From: Chitinophagales bacterium
GTDB lineage: Bacteria; Bacteroidota; Bacteroidia; Chitinophagales; JADIYW01
NCBI GenBank assembly: GCA_019694955.1
Contig: JAIBAX010000023.1
Span: forward strand, 1 to 63,911
Direction of reading: 5' to 3'
DNA: 63,911 nt
Part shown: positions 15,810 to 23,209 of the stretch, one piece after another
Layout: every line of letters starts with the position of its first letter
How positions within the stretch are numbered: the stretch's first letter is position 1
Program-made: the position numbers and the translations under genes
Notes under the pieces: generated by a model
Told to the model about the DNA's origin: nothing
What the model saw: the letters and a program-made list of their open reading frames with translations, nothing else
The model's database searches: none

Positions 15810-16889
15810 TTACTCCAGTATCTCAACTGATAGGGCATCGATGATATCTCCGTTGGAGTTTGAATATCTGACAATGACTTTTAAGTTATTTTCAATATCT
15901 GCTAATGTTTTATATTTTGGATTTTTAGATATGATCCTCGTACTCGCGGAAAGTAAAAAAGATAATTCCTGCCCATCTCCTGTTTCTTCTTCCATGCTCT
16001 CTTGAACAGTAATGGTAATTAAAGCATTGCCACCATCTATATTGGTAATATACCCGACAAATCCGGGTTCATCTTGTATGTCTCTTTTAGAATGTACTTC
16101 TACCGATTGTTTAAGAGGCGTTTTAGTGGTATCTACTAATTCAAACATAAACGAAGGATCTGTTGCCAACCATGGTGCGTAAGCCTCTCTTGTCAAAACA
16201 TATTTTCCATAATCTAAATCGGCTGTTATTAATAGTGTTTTATCTTTTTCAGTAAAATCCATTTTGATTTTTTTACCCTGTAGAATTTTTGCACCTTCTA
16301 TATAGCTACCTTTAAGTGTAGCAAACTCGCCATTATCACCGTATATTTTATATAACGATAAACATTTAGGGTAGCTAACGAATCCAGAATTATTTTTAAA
16401 GAAATCTTGAATAGCTAAAGTGTATAATGGTTGTGGACCAACATACGAATATGGAATTTGAACACACTCAAATTCTTTTACATACCACTCAACTGTATAT
16501 TGTTCCCAATGACTTGCAATATCATATTTTTCGGTTTTAACCTCTGTAAGAGGAATATATGAGTTAAATGATTGATAATACACTCCACGTTGTTCAGGTT
16601 TTTTAATCAACATTATTTTAGTTGCTTCGTAATTTGATTTCTTGTAAATGCTTAGAACTTGAGTATCGGAAACATACCCTTCTTTTTCATACAATAGTTT
16701 AATTTCGCCTGGAACATAATCAATCTCAAATCTACCATTATCATCAGTTGAAGAATGAAAATTAGAATTTGATATTGTAACTGAAACATTATTTACACTT
16801 TTTCCAAAATTATCATGAACATAACCAGTAATTCTTTTTTTACAAGAAGTTATTGAAAGAAGTATAAAAAGTAGAAGGATTGTTCTCAT
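15810..16889 (-). CDS. Lipoprotein with carboxypeptidase-regulatory-like domain
   Basis: A 359-residue protein with a lipoprotein signal (LFILLSITSCKK, lipobox Cys at about 16). Next comes a CarboxypepD-regulatory-like beta-sandwich (ITGYVHDNFGKSVNNVSVTI ... DDNGRFEIDYVPGEIKL, about 20-90), which is common in Bacteroidota surface proteins. The remaining about 260 residues are not recognised. They are beta-rich and may bind a ligand at the outer membrane. It is probably the first gene of an operon with the T9SS protein at 13714, and both are element cargo. It is divergent from the XRE regulator at 17006, which may control it through the shared 117-bp spacer. Confidence 0.7.
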   Translation of the reverse strand: MRTILLLFILLSITSCKKRITGYVHDNFGKSVNNVSVTISNSNFHSSTDDNGRFEIDYVPGEIKLLYEKEGYVSDTQVLSIYKKSNYEATKIMLIKKPEQRGVYYQSFNSYIPLTEVKTEKYDIASHWEQYTVEWYVKEFECVQIPYSYVGPQPLYTLAIQDFFKNNSGFVSYPKCLSLYKIYGDNGEFATLKGSYIEGAKILQGKKIKMDFTEKDKTLLITADLDYGKYVLTREAYAPWLATDPSFMFELVDTTKTPLKQSVEVHSKRDIQDEPGFVGYITNIDGGNALITITVQESMEEETGDGQELSFLLSASTRIISKNPKYKTLADIENNLKVIVRYSNSNGDIIDALSVEILE

Positions 16890-16903
16890 AATTTTTCTTT
16901 AAT

Positions 16904-16935
16904 TTTGATGGAGATAAAATTATTGCCTATCTTTG
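16904..16935 (+). promoter_or_regulatory. Bacteroidota-type promoter of the XRE regulator gene
   Basis: TTTG (16904-16907), a 20-bp spacer, then TATCTTTG (16928-16935), an exact TAnnTTTG -7 box. Transcription would start near 16941, leaving a leader of about 65 nt that contains the paired operator repeats. Confidence 0.7.
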
Positions 16936-16954
16936 AAGGATGGAAACATTCAGT

Positions 16955-16992
16955 GGTTGTGAATTACAAATAACTGGTTGTGAATTACAAAT
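16955..16992. promoter_or_regulatory. Tandem 17-bp operator repeats
   Basis: GGTTGTGAATTACAAAT occurs twice (16955-16971 and 16976-16992) with a 21-bp period, two helical turns. Each copy holds a near-palindrome TTGTGAATTACAA. The site lies between the promoter and the start of the XRE gene, a natural autorepression site. Confidence 0.7.
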
Positions 16993-17005
16993 TGAATTTT
17001 GTAGC

Positions 17006-17368
17006 ATGCATATTGGAAAGAAAATAATGAAATTACGAGAGTTGAGAGGAATCAAACAGGAAGATTTGGCGCAACATCTTAATATCTCACAACAAGCGGT
17101 GAGTAAGTTAGAAGGTAAGGAAGATATTGATGCACACACTTTGGAAAAAATCGCTGAGCGGCTTGGGTTTACTGTTGATGCCATTAAGGAATTTAACCCG
17201 GATGCAATTATTCAACATGTACAACAACAATCTGGTAATTTAGGAAATGTGATTGGCTATAACATTAACCCTCTTGATAAGATTGTCGAATTATACGAAC
17301 AGTTATTGAAGGCAAAGGAGCGTGAGATTGAAAGCCTCAAGCAACAACTTCAAGATAAACACTCGTAA
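17006..17368 (+). CDS. XRE/Cro-CI family transcriptional regulator
   Basis: 120 residues from the ATG at 17006 (MHIGKKIMKLRELRG...). A longer in-frame start at 16940 would translate the operator repeats and is unlikely. The helix-turn-helix occupies about residues 5-60, with recognition-helix sequence NISQQAVSKLEG. The C-terminus is a coiled-coil-like helix (VELYEQLLKAKEREIESLKQQL) that probably forms dimers. This design is common among Bacteroidota XRE regulators. Promoter and two operator repeats lie just upstream, so it probably controls itself. It is convergent with the relaxase gene (8 bp) and divergent from the cargo lipoprotein. Confidence 0.88.
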   Translation: MHIGKKIMKLRELRGIKQEDLAQHLNISQQAVSKLEGKEDIDAHTLEKIAERLGFTVDAIKEFNPDAIIQHVQQQSGNLGNVIGYNINPLDKIVELYEQLLKAKEREIESLKQQLQDKHS

Positions 17369-17376
17369 TAGTACTA

Positions 17377-18276
17377 CTATCTTTCGTAATCGACATCCGC
17401 TTCATTTTTGTTGCTTTCTTCCAATTCTTCGGCATCGAAATCTCGAGAAGATGATTTGTCGTACTGCTGATTCTTTGAATCATCTCGTATTTTGTCAAAC
17501 TCAAGGGTAACATCTAAGCTTTCAATTTTCTTTTCATCAAACCCCAGTGTAGAAAACCTCATCTTTCGATCACCATCTATGCCATAGACTCTTCCGCCAC
17601 GGTTGTATGTCTTTAGTCCTGCGTCCCCTAAGCGTTTGTAAAAATCCTCTTTGGAATTTGATTCCTTATAAATCCTCCCTACGAGTTCTTTTGTTTTCAC
17701 TCTTTCGCTTGGCATTTTAGTGCGCTTAGTGAGTTGAAATTCCTTCTCGGAGAGGATTTCTTTTTTCTTGGGTGTATCATGATGTACAATGCTGTTAGAT
17801 AATTCAGGGTATTTCTCTATTTGATACCGTTCTAATTCTTTTTTAATATTTGCAAACTCACCTCGGCTTACTCTATTTGCCAACCCTGATATCTCTACTC
17901 CTGAAATGCAAAAATGCACATGCCAGTGATCCTTGTCCTGATGAGGTATGGCAATATAGAGGGCATTTTCATTTCGCAATTCTATATATTTCCTTCCCAT
18001 ATCTTCGATCTTTTCTAGTGATAAATTCTTAGTATCTCGGTTGCTAAAGCTCAGAACATCGTGATAAATAACCACGGAATTGCTTCTCTGGTGCACCCTT
18101 CCTGCCTCATTCTTTTCAAATTGCTTCACCCATGATGGAATCGTCTTTCCTTTTACATTATGTTGCAGAGTAAAAGACTCGCCTTGTTCTCTGTTAAAAC
18201 GATCCTTGTCATGCATCATATACTCAAGCAATTGTTTAAATGAGGCAGTTTTACGGGTCAAACTTTTTAGAATCAT
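17377..18276 (-). CDS. Relaxase / mobilization nuclease (MobP-like)
   Basis: A 299-residue relaxase. The N-terminus (FKQLLEYMMHDKDRF) and the metal-binding histidine motif IPHQDKDHWHVHFCISG (about residues 108-124) are the signatures of the relaxase family of mobilizable Bacteroidota elements. It would nick the transfer origin and stay attached to the DNA end during transfer. The C-terminal half is basic and then acidic (DFDAEELEESNKNEADV). It overlaps the upstream MobC-like gene by 26 bp. It belongs to the leftward operon from 22289 with the coupling protein. It is shorter than many relaxases because it lacks helicase or primase domains. Confidence 0.88.
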   Translation of the reverse strand: MILKSLTRKTASFKQLLEYMMHDKDRFNREQGESFTLQHNVKGKTIPSWVKQFEKNEAGRVHQRSNSVVIYHDVLSFSNRDTKNLSLEKIEDMGRKYIELRNENALYIAIPHQDKDHWHVHFCISGVEISGLANRVSRGEFANIKKELERYQIEKYPELSNSIVHHDTPKKKEILSEKEFQLTKRTKMPSERVKTKELVGRIYKESNSKEDFYKRLGDAGLKTYNRGGRVYGIDGDRKMRFSTLGFDEKKIESLDVTLEFDKIRDDSKNQQYDKSSSRDFDAEELEESNKNEADVDYER

Positions 18277-18820
18277 TGTATGATTGCATGATCTGTTGTA
18301 AGGTTTGAATAAATAGTGGGTTGTTTGAGATAGTCACTTTGATTATTTCTTGAACTGTTTGTGTTTGCTTAAACGCATCAATAATTTCAGTCTGTAAGTT
18401 TTTAATAGTATGAGTAAGTACATCATAGTCTTTGATGCCAAAAAAACTTCTGTTGTCTTTTTTGGCAATTTCATTAATTTTATTCTTATAATACACCAGT
18501 ATCTGCTCTATATGCCGTACTGTTTGCGTATGTGGGATGAATGGCATTTCAGAGAGATTAGAACGTACAATCCCACGTATGTATTCAGGTATAGACATGC
18601 CAGCAGTACGGGCAACAAAACGGAGTGCCTGAGCCTCTTGCTTCTTAAACGTAACAGAATACTCACGCTTGAATGCTCTTTTTTTCTTCTTGCGTTCACG
18701 ATCATATCTCTGCCAATACTCTTTAATCGTTGCTCTAATCAAACCCTCATCCTGCGTTTCAAGCACTCCTGAAGCATACAAGTACTGTCCTATCTTTGAA
18801 TTTCTTCGTGGTATTTTCAT
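18251..18820 (-). CDS. mobC: MobC-like relaxosome accessory protein
   Basis: A 189-residue basic protein. The N-terminal half carries a long Lys/Arg-rich segment (YDRERKKKKRAFKREYSVTF) followed by KQEAQALRFVARTAGMSIPEYIRGIVRSNL, which is the ribbon-helix-helix-like pattern of MobC and plasmid mobilization relaxosome proteins. It probably binds the transfer origin beside the relaxase. Its gene starts 3 bp after the coupling-protein gene and overlaps the relaxase gene by 26 bp. Confidence 0.75.
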   Translation of the reverse strand: MKIPRRNSKIGQYLYASGVLETQDEGLIRATIKEYWQRYDRERKKKKRAFKREYSVTFKKQEAQALRFVARTAGMSIPEYIRGIVRSNLSEMPFIPHTQTVRHIEQILVYYKNKINEIAKKDNRSFFGIKDYDVLTHTIKNLQTEIIDAFKQTQTVQEIIKVTISNNPLFIQTLQQIMQSYNDSKKFDP

Positions 18821-18822
18821 GG

Positions 18823-20304
18823 TTATTCGGTTATGAGTTCAACTGGTTCTTCATGGAGTCTGCCACGGATGGTTAAGGTTGGGCGTTCTGTTTTAAGCTT
18901 TAAAAATGGATTGTCATATAATGGTCGAAGCGATATCATCATAGGGTTTAGGTTGCTACATATCACAAGTGCAGTATTTCGCTTCATCATCCGCAGTTCA
19001 TCACTGGTAAGTAATTCTCGTGTATTACGCTTTTTGTTACCCTCCTCATACCAAGTATATTTACCGAGTTGTCGTGCCAATTCCTCAGAGGTCGTATGAT
19101 CCATCCCACTGAAATACATCTTCACATAACAATTGCTCCGTATGGCTTCGGCTCTTTCTCTGCTATATATCTGTACCAATTGCTGAAAACTTTGAAGTAT
19201 AAGGACAAGCGTTCCATTTCCCTTCCTCAGGTTAGAAGAAGCAATTTCTAAGCCAGGAAGAAATAGCGAACTCAACTCCTCCAAGATTAGATACACTTGT
19301 TCAGTATCATCCGTGCCAGGTAATTCAGACATAAGAACTTTCATAACTGATTCAAAGAATATTGAAATGAGGTTTGAAAAATAAACCATGTCTGTTGTCG
19401 AAGTATGCAAGAAAATTGCCATTCTTTTTTTCCGAATGTTAGATAAATCAATGGTATTGGTACTGGTGACCTTTGCCACCGTAGGATTTTGGAAGATACT
19501 AAGCGAAGCAAGTGTGGTGGCGATGACTGAGGTACGCAATTTATTATCTTGCTTGAGGAAATTTTTGTATTCAAGTATAATCTCCTGATTACCTGATTGT
19601 GCTACCATTCGATCAACCTCCGGTGAGTCTATTGCCATGAGTTGTACCAACAACCTTACATTGGCAAAATTGTAATACTTTATATTTTGCGTTTGTAGTA
19701 GTTTGATGGCAAAGGTTATCAATGAAGTAGCAGAAATATTCCAAAATTGATCTCCTGAATTGCTTCCCTGTAATACTGACCTCACGAGTATTGAAGCCAT
19801 TTTTTGTGCATCTGCCCCATCTCGTACATATGCAAGCGGATTAAACCCATCGGACTGAGTGGGGTCGGCAAAATTAACAACCCTCACATCAACCCCTTGT
19901 GATTCGAGATATGAAGCACAGGTATTGAATATTTCTTTTGATGGGTCGTTAATTACAAAACTTCCTTTTGCAAGCAATACCGTAGGTAGTACAACATTTT
20001 GCGTCTTACCTCCTCCCGAAGGACTCACGCAGAGTACGTGTACTGCCTTTTTCGATAATTGCCGCCTTCCATCTAAACAGACTCCGGTATTGTTCTTTGA
20101 AAGAATCTCATCGCTTGAGGTAAAGGTTGCTTTGTATTCATGGCTCTTAGGAATCAGTCCGTCAATCAACGCTTCTAATGATTCAAATACAATTCTCAAT
20201 AATTCCTGTATTCCCGGAACAATGTATTGGGTGAAACATATTCCTAATGTCTTTGCATAGTTTTTGAAAAACCTAACTATGACCGTAATGTTGTCTCTAT
20301 CCAT
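18823..20304 (-). CDS. Type IV coupling protein (VirD4/TraG family)
   Basis: A 493-residue ATPase that links the relaxosome to a secretion channel. Walker A is SPSGGGKTQNVVLP (about residues 94-107), followed by the family motif GSFVINDPSKEIF. Walker B is VYLILEELSSLFLPG (about 325-340). The C-terminal conserved motif HTTSEELARQLGKYT is also present. Unlike many VirD4 proteins it has no clear N-terminal membrane anchor. The 50-residue membrane protein encoded just upstream (20277-20429, overlapping its start) may supply one. No VirB4 or pore genes are seen in the window, so the channel is probably borrowed. Confidence 0.9.
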   Translation of the reverse strand: MDRDNITVIVRFFKNYAKTLGICFTQYIVPGIQELLRIVFESLEALIDGLIPKSHEYKATFTSSDEILSKNNTGVCLDGRRQLSKKAVHVLCVSPSGGGKTQNVVLPTVLLAKGSFVINDPSKEIFNTCASYLESQGVDVRVVNFADPTQSDGFNPLAYVRDGADAQKMASILVRSVLQGSNSGDQFWNISATSLITFAIKLLQTQNIKYYNFANVRLLVQLMAIDSPEVDRMVAQSGNQEIILEYKNFLKQDNKLRTSVIATTLASLSIFQNPTVAKVTSTNTIDLSNIRKKRMAIFLHTSTTDMVYFSNLISIFFESVMKVLMSELPGTDDTEQVYLILEELSSLFLPGLEIASSNLRKGNGTLVLILQSFQQLVQIYSRERAEAIRSNCYVKMYFSGMDHTTSEELARQLGKYTWYEEGNKKRNTRELLTSDELRMMKRNTALVICSNLNPMMISLRPLYDNPFLKLKTERPTLTIRGRLHEEPVELITE

Positions 20305-20429
20305 GTGTTAAGTGCATTTAAAATAGTGGTGAGTAATCTGCTGACAATGAGAATGCCCAATAAAACTGTTTTCCAAACAAGTGAAAAAAGCTGTGAGCAT
20401 AAGTCGATAATAAAATTTCTATTTTCCAT
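20277..20429 (-). CDS. Small membrane protein overlapping the coupling-protein start
   Basis: A 50-residue ORF (MENRNFIIDLCSQLF...) with one strongly hydrophobic segment (VWKTVLLGILIVSRLLTTIL, about residues 18-37). It starts 10 bp after the gene at 20440 and overlaps the coupling-protein ATG by 28 bp, so it fits the operon exactly and fills what would otherwise be a gap. The coupling protein lacks an obvious membrane anchor, and this peptide could serve as one in trans. It is below the usual length cut-off of gene finders. Confidence 0.6.
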   Translation of the reverse strand: MENRNFIIDLCSQLFSLVWKTVLLGILIVSRLLTTILNALNTWIETTLRS

Positions 20430-20439
20430 GACTATAGCT

Positions 20440-21177
20440 TTAGTGTGTGATATTACTTCCTATATATACCTCTGCTCCCTGTTTTTCAAAGAGTGCCTTG
20501 TAAAAGGTTGCCATTGCCATGAAGCGTTCATTATCTTTATCTGATTTCGGTTGGTAGATCAAATAGACGGTAAGCCCCTTCACTGTATGCAATTTTTCTA
20601 TTTGCTCTAGTTTTTTCAAAACTTTCTCAGGGGATTGTTTTAGTAACGCATAGTCATTTTCATTGTATAAGGAGAATCTGTTGGTATTCTCCTGTAGGTC
20701 AGATTGTATGATGATGATTTTTCTGAATGCTCGGGAGGTATATAGTGTATTGGCTTCTCGAATTATCGGCACATAAATAGATGACTTTTCCTTTCCGGTA
20801 TCAGTTTTGTAAATACTCTCGAGGGTTGTATCGATTTGTGCTATGAACTGATCGATTTCTCTATCTCGTTTTTTCGGGTTGGAAAATAGGAAGAATCTGT
20901 TTGCAAGGGCAATACTTTCTACGTTATTGTATTCATAATTCGATAAGGTAAAACACTTGACTTTCACCCATGCATATTTGTTTATATCAAAGCGAAGAAG
21001 TGGTACAATATCTGTAACCCCGAGAGATTCTATAAGTGTTCCAGTTTTGTCTGTAAAAATATACACCTCACTGGTATTCAACAGGCTTTTCTCTGTTGGA
21101 TTAATATATGTATCAATGAATAAAAGAAACGCTATTGAAAGTAAAATGATTCCGAGTATGATATATAGTATTCTCAT
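20440..21177 (-). CDS. Membrane-anchored protein of the mobilization operon
   Basis: A 245-residue protein with one N-terminal membrane segment (MRILYIILGIILLSIAFLLF) and a large soluble domain. Near residue 160 it has FRKIIIIQSDLQENTNR, a strand-SDLxEN motif seen in vWA-like domains of Bacteroidota mobile elements. Upstream, KTGTLIESLGVTDIVPLL could be the matching first strand, but the classical DxSxS is not evident. It starts 2 bp after the gene at 21180 ends and precedes the small membrane protein and coupling protein. It may be part of the transfer machinery or a regulator of it. Confidence 0.65.
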   Translation of the reverse strand: MRILYIILGIILLSIAFLLFIDTYINPTEKSLLNTSEVYIFTDKTGTLIESLGVTDIVPLLRFDINKYAWVKVKCFTLSNYEYNNVESIALANRFFLFSNPKKRDREIDQFIAQIDTTLESIYKTDTGKEKSSIYVPIIREANTLYTSRAFRKIIIIQSDLQENTNRFSLYNENDYALLKQSPEKVLKKLEQIEKLHTVKGLTVYLIYQPKSDKDNERFMAMATFYKALFEKQGAEVYIGSNITH

Positions 21178-21179
21178 GG

Positions 21180-22289
21180 TTATTGATTTAAGAAGTTAGA
21201 AATATTTTCATCTGCATTGTTGGTATCAAGCGGAGGAATGGGTTCATTGAAGCAATTTGGAAATATGCCGTCTCGTCGTGCTTTGAGGTTCGTTTCTATA
21301 AAATATGAAGCACTTTCCATATACATTGCTTCGATACGTTCAAATAGAACTGCCTGATAATGTCGCATTTGTATTCGATAGCGCATAATGGAATTCTTGG
21401 ACTCCTTATGATGTTCAATTTCAGCATCTGTAGCTTTTATCTCTGCTATTTTCTTATCTAAATCATCTTTCATTTTTTTGTAATCGTCAACATACTTGAG
21501 TTCTGCTTGACTAGGGTGAAAGATGTACATGAAGTAGCCTGTGGCGCACATGATAAGCAGATTGATGGCAATAAAGACAATCGGGTTGTTAAAAATAGAT
21601 GCCTGAGTCGATGGGTCATTTGTCAATACGCCTGCATACCGCAATCCACCAAGCGAAACGGCAAGTACGAGTAACAAAGCACCAATAGCATAAAATCGTT
21701 TCTTGGATTTAACCTCATTGTCTCTATAATCAATAACGACTGATTTAAGGAGAAATAGGACACAAACACCTATGGTAGTTCCTAAGATAATCGCAGAGAA
21801 GATACTGTCACTTAGTACACTCACAAAACAGGCAATATACCCCATCACTTCTACAAAACCTATCAACCACAAGCTATATTTTTTCCACTTGTAACTCTCC
21901 AGATTAATCGGAATACTTGCCTTCTTGAAAGTGTTCTCTAAGTACCATTTTTCCTTTTCAAGTGCACGTTTTTCCTCTTCTGCCTTTTTTATGTGTTCAT
22001 CGACCGTTTGTATTTCCATCGCACCTGTCAGCAGTTGCAATTGCCCGGCAATACGTAACGGAACCTCTGACCTCAGCTTCTGATAGTAGGCTTTGATTTT
22101 TCCGATATATGCCGCGATACCATCATCTATTTTAGGGTAGTTATTTTGTGCAAACCCTACGGCTATGTTTTTCACTTCTGTATGTAAAAACTCATTATGT
22201 AATGTATTGAGTTCTTGCTTAATCAGCTGTATTTTTCCTTCGATTTCAGCTGACGTAAAAATTTCCATATTATTTTTAATTTCACTCAT
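21180..22289 (-). CDS. Four-span membrane protein with coiled coils, mobilization operon
   Basis: A 369-residue protein. The N-terminal about 130 residues form coiled-coil-like helices (EEEKRALEKEKWYLE). Four membrane segments follow, around WLIGFVEVMGYIACFV, AIILGTTIGVCVLFLL, YAIGALLLVLAVSLGG and IVFIAINLLIMCATGYFMYI (about 140-270). A second coiled coil comes after them (KMKDDLDKKIAEIKATDAEI). No enzyme motif is visible. It is the first gene of the leftward mobilization operon, 2 bp before the next. Such a protein could form a scaffold at the membrane for the coupling protein. Family not recognised. Confidence 0.65.
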   Translation of the reverse strand: MSEIKNNMEIFTSAEIEGKIQLIKQELNTLHNEFLHTEVKNIAVGFAQNNYPKIDDGIAAYIGKIKAYYQKLRSEVPLRIAGQLQLLTGAMEIQTVDEHIKKAEEEKRALEKEKWYLENTFKKASIPINLESYKWKKYSLWLIGFVEVMGYIACFVSVLSDSIFSAIILGTTIGVCVLFLLKSVVIDYRDNEVKSKKRFYAIGALLLVLAVSLGGLRYAGVLTNDPSTQASIFNNPIVFIAINLLIMCATGYFMYIFHPSQAELKYVDDYKKMKDDLDKKIAEIKATDAEIEHHKESKNSIMRYRIQMRHYQAVLFERIEAMYMESASYFIETNLKARRDGIFPNCFNEPIPPLDTNNADENISNFLNQ

Positions 22290-22433
22290 GATTATTATTT
22301 TTAATTTGTTTAAATGAACTGTGGGAGAACGTTTGTGTTTCTATTCGATACAATAGTGCAATACTAAATGAAGCGTATCATGAATCGTCATACAGATCAA
22401 TGCGCATGATTTGCAGATATATTGGAATCACGT

Positions 22434-22820
22434 TCATGACCATTTCAATTTTATGTGTAAAGCACCTTGTGTAAAATCAATGTAGACGGTTACTGTGTAC
22501 CTCTCAAACTCCTGTTGTAATTCTTGTTCGATTACTTTTTGCAACTCCTTTTTGATGTACTTGAGCGCATTTTCAGCGTCTAAGTGACCATCTCCTACAA
22601 GTAGGGCTAAATCCCTTGAGTTTAGGAAATTGGTGATGGCAACATGATAATTTTTCCCATTTACGCCGTCCAATTGGGGTAGGCTGTGGAAAACTAAATC
22701 AGTAGAAAATCGTACTGTTTGATCCCAAAAACATATCTTATATGGATTGGAATGTAGCTTAAAAAGCTTGTTAATTAAAGCTTTTTTAGGAAATCTTCGG
22801 TTTAATTGTTGAGCCTCCAT
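22434..22820 (-). CDS. Hypothetical protein between TCS and mobilization operon
   Basis: A 128-residue soluble protein. The N-terminus is basic (RRFPKKALINKLFKL), the middle contains LDAENALKYIKKELQKVIEQELQQEF, probably a long helix, and the C-terminus is beta-like (YTVTVYIDFTQGALHIKLKW). No family recognised. It is separated from the mobilization operon by 144 bp and preceded by the hairpin cluster at 22890-23030. Confidence 0.55.
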   Translation of the reverse strand: MEAQQLNRRFPKKALINKLFKLHSNPYKICFWDQTVRFSTDLVFHSLPQLDGVNGKNYHVAITNFLNSRDLALLVGDGHLDAENALKYIKKELQKVIEQELQQEFERYTVTVYIDFTQGALHIKLKWS

Positions 22821-22889
22821 AGCGACAAAGTATTTGTTGCTCGAAGCCCATTATTCGGAAATAATGCAAGTAGCGATTTGTAAATAGTT

Positions 22890-22974
22890 GTAGAACATGG
22901 TAGAGTTCTACTTGAGACCTATGGCTTAGTAACTTGTTAGGTCTCAAAAATTGCTTATCACAGCTACCACTGTG
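22890..22974. repeat. Three tandem inverted repeats, oriT or structured RNA candidate
   Basis: GTAGAAC-atggtaga-GTTCTAC (22890-22911) is followed immediately by TTGAGACCT / AGGTCTCAA (22912-22947, 18-nt loop), and then CACAG-ctacca-CTGTG (22959-22974). All stems are perfect. Tandem hairpins close to mobilization genes are typical of transfer origins, and they could equally be an RNA. Confidence 0.6.
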
Positions 22975-22984
22975 TTTAGGCGAA

Positions 22985-23028
22985 AAACAGAGGACGATAC
23001 TGTTGGCGCAGTACGTCCTCCTTTTGTT
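22985..23028. terminator. Bidirectional terminator hairpin
   Basis: GAGGACG, a bulged A, TACTG, loop ttggcg, CAGTA, CGTCCTC (22990-23020). It is followed by CTTTTGTTT on the plus strand and by TGTTTTT on the minus strand. On the minus strand it would end the two-component operon. On the plus strand it would end any RNA made from the hairpin cluster. Confidence 0.7.
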
Positions 23029-23209
23029 TGTGTGAAGAATGGAAGCTAATACAGAAGCAACGCACACTTTTGATTGCGTATTTGGTTTGTACCCCAGCAT
23101 GTGTATATATTCTATTAGAGCCATAATCAATTAATGACTCTAATTTTATACAATTATTGATGCTATTTATTTTATCCTGTGAAATCAGGAGATGTGCTGT
23201 AAGAGTGCT

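Larger units (their letters stand above)
22821..23209. other. Gene-free region with a tandem hairpin cluster
   Basis: 389 bp between the response regulator and the hypothetical gene at 22434. A frame of 114 codons exists here, but its composition (many Cys, His, Arg) and overlap with the hairpins argue against coding. Contents are the hairpins at 22890-22974 and the strong one at 22990-23020. Confidence 0.5.

Noticed and set aside
22786..23130. A 114-codon minus-strand frame
   Set aside because: It covers the hairpin cluster, overlaps the better gene at 22434-22820, and has an unlikely composition rich in Cys, His and Arg.
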